Source of the DNA: a virus | Virus record (IMG/VR): IMGVR_UViG_3300033571_001037 | Coordinates: 1 to 29,581 of that record | Length of the DNA stretch: 29,581 nt | Direction: 5' to 3' (one strand) | Shown: in pieces, positions 24,730-29,581 of the stretch | Numbering within the stretch: the first letter of the stretch is position 1 | Layout of the letters: the number at the start of each line of letters is the position of its first letter | Position numbers and translations under genes: made by a program | The notes under the pieces: generated by a model | Database searches by the model: none | What the model was told of the DNA's origin: nothing | What the model saw: only the letters and a program-made list of their open reading frames with translations

Positions 24730-25425
24730 TCACTTGGTTTTTTTGGTTAAATCTTGGTACCCAAGCCCCATACCAATACCAAACCCTGCCTTGGATGCGT
24801 TAGCCCCTTGTAGGGCTACCACGTCGTTTGCATCGGTTGTTCTTCCTCCGCTAAAATGCTTGGCTTTCATTTTTTGCCAAGCATCCTGTCCATCATCCTT
24901 GCCCTTATCTATGTCAATCCCTTGGATTGCTGCAAGAAACTTTTTTTCCTCATGATCTAGCTCTCGCTTTGACTCAAGCGTGGCCACCAGCTCTGGCATA
25001 GACATCGATGTCTCCAGCTCTTCGTAGTCTTTCCAAATACCCAAAAGAAAAACTTCTGACTCTAACTTAGCCAAGTCAAGCTTTTCCCACGTAGTACCAC
25101 TCTCAACAGCCTGTTGTTTAACTGGCTCTTCTGACTTTTCGCTAACCTTAATACCACCTGCTACGTCAATAATCTTATATATAGTTGGTAGATCAAAAGA
25201 GTCTTCTAGATCTTCTGTAGTTTTTATTTCTGGGTAGTACTGTTTCATGGAAATTCTAGCACACTCTACCAGCAAGCCAATGGCTTCGTCGTCATTCTTG
25301 GCTGCCCTGACTTTTTCTAAAACTGCCAGGAATTCTCTCAAATACTTAATCTTTAATGGGATAACGTAGATTTCCACATCGTCTACAGTCTTGACAAATG
25401 CGGTATCGTATATTTTGGTGGCCAT
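24730..25425 (-). CDS. Tail assembly chaperone, long paralog (231 aa)
   Basis: Residues about 1-100 form the chaperone N-domain shared with the 105-residue paralog (EIYVIPLKIKYLREF; LLVECARISMKQYYPEI; DLPTIYKII). After a linker (about 100-112) comes an extra domain (WEKLDLAKLESEVFLLGIWK; ELVATLESKRELDHEEKKFL) and a Gly-rich end (GFGIGMGLGYQDLTKKTK). This matches a lambda GT-type fusion, but in one continuous frame: no slippage is needed and I saw no clear in-frame slippery heptamer near the junction. GT proteins bring tape measure and tail tube subunits together. The ATG at 25425 has no ribosome site; the upstream -10 sits six bases away, so translation is probably leaderless. Confidence 0.82.
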   Translation of the reverse strand: MATKIYDTAFVKTVDDVEIYVIPLKIKYLREFLAVLEKVRAAKNDDEAIGLLVECARISMKQYYPEIKTTEDLEDSFDLPTIYKIIDVAGGIKVSEKSEEPVKQQAVESGTTWEKLDLAKLESEVFLLGIWKDYEELETSMSMPELVATLESKRELDHEEKKFLAAIQGIDIDKGKDDGQDAWQKMKAKHFSGGRTTDANDVVALQGANASKAGFGIGMGLGYQDLTKKTK

Positions 25426-25431
25426 GTATCC

Positions 25432-25460
25432 ATTATAGCAAAAAGAAACTGCCCAGGCAA
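25432..25460 (-). promoter_or_regulatory. Extended -10 promoter giving a leaderless chaperone mRNA
   Basis: The minus strand reads TTGCCT (25455-25460), 17 bases, TATAAT (25432-25437) preceded by TGC. GGATAC separates the -10 from the ATG, so the start point falls at or next to the A of the ATG. No Shine-Dalgarno site is present. The -35 lies inside the terminator stem described at 25447-25478. Confidence 0.72.
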
Positions 25461-25478
25461 GTTAATACCTGGACAGTT
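25447..25478 (-). terminator. Rho-independent terminator after the major tail protein
   Basis: On the minus strand AACTGTCCAGG and CCTGGGCAGTT form an 11-bp stem (one G-U pair) with a 10-base loop, followed by TCTTTTT (to about 25441). It lies 25 bases after the major tail protein stop and would end or attenuate that abundant transcript. Confidence 0.85.
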
Positions 25479-25503
25479 CCTATATTAAGTTATTTAGTTA
25501 GTA

Positions 25504-26208
25504 TTAGCTGTTTAGGGATAGTGTACGATCTACGATCTTACCGTAAGAAGCATCGTCGTTTGGAAGCAAGCGGAAGCTTACCTCAAACATTGTTGCCTCG
25601 TCACGCTTTGCAGATACTGTAACGCTCTCAATTGAAAGTGCACGGTATGCTACGTAGATACGCTCGATCTGGTCACCCTCAGCACAGTCACCTGTACCTG
25701 GACCAACTGCTACTAGACCACGCTCTACTGGACATTCTCCAATGTCACCAGCAGACATGTTCATAACCTTGTTTCCTGCAAACAGACCAGTTGTTGCTCC
25801 TGGACCGCTCTTTGGAGTAATGTCATCTGGAGCACCTGCAACTGCGAATAGCAAGTTCTCTAGTGTAGACTCAGCAAATGTAGTATTCAGGTTAACCTGC
25901 ATACCTTGCTTGTATAGCTTTGCAACGTCGAGTACCTGGTCAACCTGTACTTCTCCGAAATCAGGCTGGAACTGAATTTCCAAACCGTTCATTGTGTAAC
26001 CAACGTTACGGTAGTCTGTATCAGCTGTCAGCGTGTTGCGGTAAGTTACGTCCTCACCAAGAGCTGGAAGGTCAAGCTCAGCCTGAGCGTTTGTAAGCGC
26101 TCCCGCTGTTGGACCTGTAGCTACCTGACCGATTGGACCAGCCTCGTATGTAAATAGCGCTGCTGCACCAACAATGATGTTTGCGCTAGAACCACGTGTA
26201 TATGCCAT
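25504..26208 (-). CDS. Major tail (tube) protein
   Basis: This 234-residue beta-rich protein sits just before the chaperones and tape measure, the standard place for the tube subunit. Strand-like segments include GYTMNGLEIQFQPDFGEVQV and RALSIESVTVSAKRDEATMF, the second resembling the common tail-tube ending. It begins MAYTRGSSANIIVGAAALF, similar to other actinophage tube proteins. A strong AGGTG site lies seven bases before the ATG, and the gene is framed by its own extended -10 upstream and a clear terminator downstream, fitting high expression. An unusual short segment with two Cys (about 157-178, ECPV and GDC) lies in a loop. Confidence 0.88.
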   Translation of the reverse strand: MAYTRGSSANIIVGAAALFTYEAGPIGQVATGPTAGALTNAQAELDLPALGEDVTYRNTLTADTDYRNVGYTMNGLEIQFQPDFGEVQVDQVLDVAKLYKQGMQVNLNTTFAESTLENLLFAVAGAPDDITPKSGPGATTGLFAGNKVMNMSAGDIGECPVERGLVAVGPGTGDCAEGDQIERIYVAYRALSIESVTVSAKRDEATMFEVSFRLLPNDDASYGKIVDRTLSLNS

Positions 26209-26261
26209 ATTATTTCACCTCTTTTTCCTTAAATAGATAGAAGGCGTGTTTCCTCAAGATA

Positions 26262-26270
26262 AGTATAACA
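26262..26270 (-). promoter_or_regulatory. Extended -10 promoter for major tail protein
   Basis: The minus strand reads TGTTATACT (26262-26270), about six bases after the stop of the tail terminator gene. It differs from TGnTATAAT at one base. The leader would be about 47 bases with a good ribosome site. No clear -35. Confidence 0.5.
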
Positions 26271-26276
26271 GGCCTT

Positions 26277-26888
26277 TTAGAAATTATTTGACTTGTGCCA
26301 GTCGTAATCTATGATCATTTTGTTGCCAGCGTATGTCCTGGCAGTGCCAAAGTCTATAATGTCTCTAGTCTCTTCTAGCTGATATACCTTGATTTTATGG
26401 AAAAACGGCAAGAAGAAGTCTTTTCCTGCAAACCTAGCAGTAATAACTCTGGGGTTTGCTGGATTGGACAGGTAAGACGCACTGGCTACTCCGCCATTTG
26501 GCAATACTGGAGTTCCAGGATTTGTTGCTTGGTAAGACTTTACAAAAGCATTTAGCTCTTGGGCAGACTCATCTTCTCTATCCAGTAGGTCTTGGACTAG
26601 CTGGGTTGTCTCAATAAGGGCTTCTGGGTCTCCAGCTGTCTTGTAAAAGTAATAAAGCAATTGCTCACTCTTAATGTGAGGAAAAGGACCTCTGCGCATT
26701 TTCAACATTCTGTCATAAACAGCAAATACGTTATTGGCTGCTTCTGGAAAGGTTGAGGTTAAGGAGTCAATGTCCGTTGGTAGTGTTGGGAAAAACTTAA
26801 AATCTCCAGTAAACTTATCTGGCAAGCTTTCTGGAACCTTTGAAGACAGGTATGCATTAATAAAAACTGGTGGATAGTAAATAGGCAT
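26277..26888 (-). CDS. Tail terminator-like protein
   Basis: This 203-residue protein is the last of the neck genes, directly before the major tail protein, where the tail terminator normally lies. It has an acidic helix-rich middle (EALIETTQLVQDLLDREDES) and a C-terminal beta part (HKIKVYQLEETRDIIDFGTA, then MIIDYDWHKSNNF). Terminators cap the tube and join it to the head. It overlaps the previous gene's stop by TAATG. Synteny is the main ground; a tail-completion role is the alternative. Confidence 0.65.
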   Translation of the reverse strand: MPIYYPPVFINAYLSSKVPESLPDKFTGDFKFFPTLPTDIDSLTSTFPEAANNVFAVYDRMLKMRRGPFPHIKSEQLLYYFYKTAGDPEALIETTQLVQDLLDREDESAQELNAFVKSYQATNPGTPVLPNGGVASASYLSNPANPRVITARFAGKDFFLPFFHKIKVYQLEETRDIIDFGTARTYAGNKMIIDYDWHKSNNF

Positions 26889-27565
26889 TAGGTAGTTCCT
26901 CCAAGACCTGCGTTGACAATCCAGCGGAATCCTGTAGTTACCCCAACAGACCTACCACGAGACTTACCAGAAGAAAGGTTTTTCTTGTATGCTCCTGGAT
27001 TTTCTAGATAGTCAGCAATGCCGCTGGTTCGTAAGAATGCCTGAGTAAAGTATTTGCTAAAGAAAGAATCAAACACTCTTTCGTACTGCCCTTCTACATT
27101 TCCTCCAGGATTGGTTACTGTTACTGGACCCTTTGTAAAAACTTGTTCTCCATTTTCTTCAAAGGCAAGAACTTTTGCCTGAACTGGCCTAATCGTTACG
27201 GGAACTCCGTATTCCATAATCCTTGCTTTATCGTAGAAGGGCACATTAGAGCCTTCCTTAACTGAAGAAGATTGGCTAAAAGTTGAGTTAATAGAAAGTC
27301 CAAGATTACTAATAGTATAATCTAGTTCAAAGAGTCTGGAGTTTGGAGACCCTGTTTCGTGCCACTCATAGATATGGTGCAAAAGAGCTGGGTTTAATCT
27401 AGCGTTTGAGTCTACGTATTGCTTTAGCATCTCAATAGTGTGCTCTCCCATGATTCTCATAAACCTGGTTTTCCCTAGCTGAATTCCGTCAAGAAAGCCA
27501 GTGGAGTAGTTCATTACGTTCTTCATGTCTTTTATAAAACTGCGGTTATCAAACTTGTATTTCAT
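26888..27565 (-). CDS. Tail completion / neck protein (HK97 gp10-like position)
   Basis: This 225-residue protein has a helical N-terminus (DNRSFIKDMKNVMNYSTGF) with basic residues, a YEWHETGSPNSRLFELDYTI segment, and a C-terminus rich in Gly/Ser/Arg (SSGKSRGRSVGVTTG). HK97 gp10-like neck proteins combine an N-terminal helix with an F-x-L beta core and occupy the same order, after head closure and before the terminator. It overlaps the head-closure gene by four bases (ATGA) and the next by one. Family inferred from order and gross layout. Confidence 0.65.
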   Translation of the reverse strand: MKYKFDNRSFIKDMKNVMNYSTGFLDGIQLGKTRFMRIMGEHTIEMLKQYVDSNARLNPALLHHIYEWHETGSPNSRLFELDYTISNLGLSINSTFSQSSSVKEGSNVPFYDKARIMEYGVPVTIRPVQAKVLAFEENGEQVFTKGPVTVTNPGGNVEGQYERVFDSFFSKYFTQAFLRTSGIADYLENPGAYKKNLSSGKSRGRSVGVTTGFRWIVNAGLGGTT

Positions 27566-28011
27566 ACGTCTACCCCCTGATTATCTGATCTACGCAGAAT
27601 AACCTTGTAATACTCTATGTCCCCAAATGGGCCAGAAAAAGGATCGTTGGTGGCTATTTCAAAAATTGTAGATTTTCCAGCACGTGGACCAGCTGTTTCT
27701 ACATAAATAGGGTTGCAGTTTTTGTCACGAATGTTAGTAAGGATAACGTTAGTTATTGCGTTTCCAGTTTCACGACTAGAAAATCTAATATCTTCACGAA
27801 TTCTTCCAATAAGGGTAACGTCTTTAGTTATGTTGACCGTCGGCTTGACTTCTTCTTTTCCAGCTGTTCCAGCAGAGCTAAATGCGCAGCTAACTGTTCT
27901 ATCTAAAATCCAGGACTTTTGAACGTTTCCGTAGGGACCTTGGTCTGTGACTGGGTAATAAATATCTGCCTCCATTGGGAAGACAAAATCTGTCTTATCT
28001 CCACACGGCAT
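27562..28011 (-). CDS. Head-closure (stopper) protein
   Basis: This 149-residue beta-rich protein contains segments reminiscent of SPP1 gp16/HK97 gp7-like stoppers: MEADIYYPVTDQGPYGNVQKSW at 13-34 (a short barrel start on a 'Y.p..d.yG.....W' pattern), an internal VTLIGRIREDIRF and a C-terminal IEYYKVILRRSD. Stoppers close the portal channel after packaging. The gene starts in a TAATG overlap after the adaptor gene and overlaps the next by four bases. Confidence 0.7.
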   Translation of the reverse strand: MPCGDKTDFVFPMEADIYYPVTDQGPYGNVQKSWILDRTVSCAFSSAGTAGKEEVKPTVNITKDVTLIGRIREDIRFSSRETGNAITNVILTNIRDKNCNPIYVETAGPRAGKSTIFEIATNDPFSGPFGDIEYYKVILRRSDNQGVDV

Positions 28012-28868
28012 TATAATACTCCGATTGTCTTAATAGGCTTTACATACTTAGAAAGTATCTTGTCTACAAGCAGATTACCTGTTCCTTCAAAAACTTGTCC
28101 GTCAAACTTAATCTTAAACTGGTCTGTATTGTAGTCCGCTATGTAGCGTTTATAATAGTCTAGCTTACCGCAAGCAATGTCTTCTATAAGTAGCTCTGTG
28201 GCCCTCACAAGGTCTCCTGGAAGGGTTTTGTAACCTACCTCAAGCACAAACTTGTAGTCGTAGTTTTTAGGAAAAGCTGTGCCATAAAACAATGGATAGT
28301 CCTGCATATCTGAGCCAGCCCCTGGAAGGAGGTTTGGTGCAGCATCGTCCCTATTTAGAGTTCCAGTATAGCTTTGGGTAATTGCAGTCTTGTCTGCAGT
28401 AATTTCATAAAACCTGTTTGTTACCAAAACGTTATTTTCATATACGGACAAAATCTTTTTACCGTCAATCCACAAAGGAATATAGTCTGCTCCTAGACCA
28501 CTAGTCTCAAAAACCTTCTTTCGATAGTAAAAGCCTCCATCGACTATTGAGTCGATAATTGCTCTGGCTAGCTCTTCGTGCTTTGCGTACTCCCCAATTT
28601 CAGAAAGGGTTGTGCCTTTTGTTTTTGGATCTACGTATGGCCTAGTAATATCTACATAGGTGCTATCGGTAAAGATATCAACCTGATAAGAATTGTCGTA
28701 TTCTTGAGGCAATTGTACAAGAACTTCCGAATCCGCATTGGAAGTAATAGTTAGTGCTGTAACTGAGTTGTCCGCCAGATCACGGACGATTACTGGATAT
28801 GCAGTAGATGGGTTTTCTACTCCAATTCTAGCAACCGTGTTATAGGGGGGTACCCTCAGAATTTCCAT
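28011..28868 (-). CDS. Head-to-tail adaptor (gp6-like), with extra N-terminal domain
   Basis: From the ATG at 28868 this is 285 residues. The helical parts HEELARAIIDSIV near 99-111 and ATELLIEDIACGKLDYYKRY near 235-254 resemble the gp6/gp15-type connector ring. Before and between them are beta parts (ILRVPPYNTVARIGVE; LWIDGKKILSVYENNVLVTN). At 285 residues it is about twice the usual adaptor size, because of a roughly 65-residue N-terminal beta domain and a long insert. A TTG-started frame extends to 28913, but would overlap the upstream gene by 41 bases, so I chose the ATG four bases after its stop. It joins portal to stopper. Confidence 0.72.
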   Translation of the reverse strand: MEILRVPPYNTVARIGVENPSTAYPVIVRDLADNSVTALTITSNADSEVLVQLPQEYDNSYQVDIFTDSTYVDITRPYVDPKTKGTTLSEIGEYAKHEELARAIIDSIVDGGFYYRKKVFETSGLGADYIPLWIDGKKILSVYENNVLVTNRFYEITADKTAITQSYTGTLNRDDAAPNLLPGAGSDMQDYPLFYGTAFPKNYDYKFVLEVGYKTLPGDLVRATELLIEDIACGKLDYYKRYIADYNTDQFKIKFDGQVFEGTGNLLVDKILSKYVKPIKTIGVL

Positions 28869-28872
28869 TATA

Positions 28873-29265
28873 TTACTTTCCGAATGCGTTAGCGACTTCT
28901 TCTGGTGTTGCAAGCCTTACGTGACTTCTAGTTAGCCAAGCCTCAGCTTTTGTTTTGCTAATAATATTATACCCACGGTTTAGGTGTCCGTAGCCATCCC
29001 AGAATACGTTCTTGGTTGAAAACAAGGCAACCTTGTCTTCTTCTTTTTTGATAGACGCAGGCTTTTCTTTTTTAGAAAGATCTGCTTTTCCAGATCCAAT
29101 TACTCCGTTAGCAACTGGGGTTAGTGCTGGCTTTTTTGGTGCTTTTGAGTCTGCTGTTTTTGATGATATGATTGCGTCGTCAATTATTGAAGACGACTCT
29201 GTTACCTTACCAGATTTAATTTTTAACTGGTCTGCAACAATGTCTGTATTTGTGATGTCAGTCAT
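28873..29265 (-). CDS. Small head-associated protein next to capsid
   Basis: From ATG 29265 this is 130 residues. AGGAGG six bases upstream decides the start over a TTG at 29283. The N-terminal two-thirds is low-complexity, rich in Lys, Ser, Ala and Asp (e.g. SSKTADSKAPKKPA; KKEKPASIKKEED). The last 50 residues form a compact domain (VALFSTKNVFWDGYGHLNRG; EAWLTRSHVRLATPEEVANA). Such 'FS.KN..W.G.G.L..GYN' proteins occur beside capsid genes in actinophages; their role is not settled (decoration or neck). It has its own promoter after the capsid terminator. Confidence 0.72.
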   Translation of the reverse strand: MTDITNTDIVADQLKIKSGKVTESSSIIDDAIISSKTADSKAPKKPALTPVANGVIGSGKADLSKKEKPASIKKEEDKVALFSTKNVFWDGYGHLNRGYNIISKTKAEAWLTRSHVRLATPEEVANAFGK

Positions 29266-29282
29266 GGTTCCTCCTACTATCA

Positions 29283-29291
29283 ATTATATCA
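29283..29291 (-). promoter_or_regulatory. Extended -10 promoter after capsid terminator
   Basis: The minus strand reads TGATATAAT (29283-29291). The predicted start point lies about 10 bases before the ATG at 29265, within or just before the AGGAGG site. The -35 region would fall in the terminator stem and is poor. Confidence 0.6.
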
Positions 29292-29304
29292 GATAATAAG
29301 AAGA

Positions 29305-29329
29305 GGGCAGAAGCCATAAGCTCCTGCCC
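29305..29329 (-). terminator. Rho-independent terminator after the capsid gene
   Basis: On the minus strand GGGCAGGAGC and GCTTCTGCCC form a 10-bp stem (one G-U) with a five-base loop, followed by T-rich TCTTCTTATTATCT. It starts about 24 bases after the capsid stop and immediately precedes the next gene's promoter. Confidence 0.8.
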
Positions 29330-29352
29330 CCATCAAATGGTTAGACTAAGAT

Positions 29353-29581
29353 TTAAGAATCTGAGCCGTCTGCGTCAGCGAACGCAATAGCGTCCTCTTC
29401 CTCCCAAGTTACACCAAAGCGTACGAATACTGTGTACTCGATTGTGTCCTTCTTTGGCTTGTACTCACGGTTTACAGTGATGTCTCTCTGGAAACCCCAT
29501 ACACGGTTCTGAGGGAATGTAAGGTCTACATATCCTGCAGGGTAGTAAGGAACTTCCTGAACGTCAATTCCTAGAACACGA
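29353..29581 (-). CDS. Major capsid protein, C-terminal end (partial)
   Basis: I translated the last 75 codons by hand (frame from 29580) to TAA at 29353-29355. The text VPYYPAGYVDLTFPQNRVWG, then FQRDITVNREYKPKKDTIEY and TVFVRFGVTWEEEDAIAFAD, is typical of an HK97-fold capsid C-terminus: the 'N..WG.QRDI..... ..D...Y....R.G....' pattern, ending with an acidic tail. The gene continues outside the window, and the following terminator plus new promoter fit a very highly expressed gene. Confidence 0.8.
   Translation of the reverse strand, partial: RVLGIDVQEVPYYPAGYVDLTFPQNRVWGFQRDITVNREYKPKKDTIEYTVFVRFGVTWEEEDAIAFADADGSDS

Noticed and set aside
25080-25140. A GTTAAAC heptamer in the long chaperone near the N-domain/C-domain junction, as a possible frameshift site
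   Set aside because: It is in the wrong phase for -1 slippage (the zero frame reads GTT AAA CAA), and the long form already reads through in one frame.
28010-28015. TATAAT-like sequences overlapping the starts at 28011 and 28868
   Set aside because: They directly abut or overlap the ATG, lack the TGn extension and a -35, and probably come from TAATG stop/start overlaps.
28869-28913. TTG-started extension of the adaptor gene
   Set aside because: It overlaps the previous gene by 41 bases; an ATG four bases after that gene's stop is the simpler start.
1-29581. tRNA genes, CRISPR arrays, integrase/attachment sites, insertion sequences and lysis genes
   Set aside because: None seen. The gaps are too small for tRNAs, no spaced direct repeats of CRISPR type occur, and no holin-like or endolysin catalytic motif was recognised.

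Overview
The window looks like part of the genome of a long-tailed siphovirus. Every gene I can support lies on the minus strand, so transcription runs from position 29581 towards position 1. Genes are tightly packed, many joined by TAATG or ATGA overlaps, and no gap exceeds about 110 bases. The DNA is moderately A+T-rich, with AGGAG-type ribosome sites and repeated extended -10 promoters of the form TGnTATAAT. One promoter would give a leaderless mRNA. That feature, the very long tape measure protein and the DnaE-type polymerase fit a phage of a low- to mid-G+C actinobacterium, perhaps a freshwater lineage. The host is inference only; no host marker is present.

Head and neck (29581 to 26277), in transcription order: the C-terminal end of a probable major capsid protein, a terminator and promoter, a small head-associated protein, a gp6-like head-tail adaptor, a probable head-closure protein, a tail-completion protein and a probable tail terminator. 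Tail tube and assembly (26276 to 16151): the major tail protein behind its own extended -10, a terminator overlapping a leaderless promoter, two paralogous tail assembly chaperones in separate genes, and a 2733-residue tape measure protein. Tail tip (16151 to 8215): a distal tail protein, a 1470-residue hub/adhesin with a lectin-like region, and four further tail-tip proteins.

DNA metabolism (8213 to 1): a MerR/HTH-like DNA-binding protein, two small proteins, a DnaB-like helicase, a short CHC2/TOPRIM primase, a gp32-like ssDNA-binding protein, a full DnaE-type Pol III alpha with an intact PHP domain, a MazG-like nucleotide pyrophosphohydrolase and a RecA-like ATPase cut by the window edge. 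This is most of a phage-encoded replisome. No lysis genes, tRNAs, integrase or CRISPR arrays were seen.

The most notable points are: (i) the chaperone pair, which seems to replace the usual programmed frameshift with a gene duplication; (ii) a kinase-like (PI3/4-kinase-like) candidate domain inside the tape measure protein, bracketed by two copies of one linker; (iii) a recurrent extended -10 promoter, in two cases paired with a terminator, that punctuates the late operon; and (iv) a RecA-like protein with Ala in place of the last P-loop Gly.
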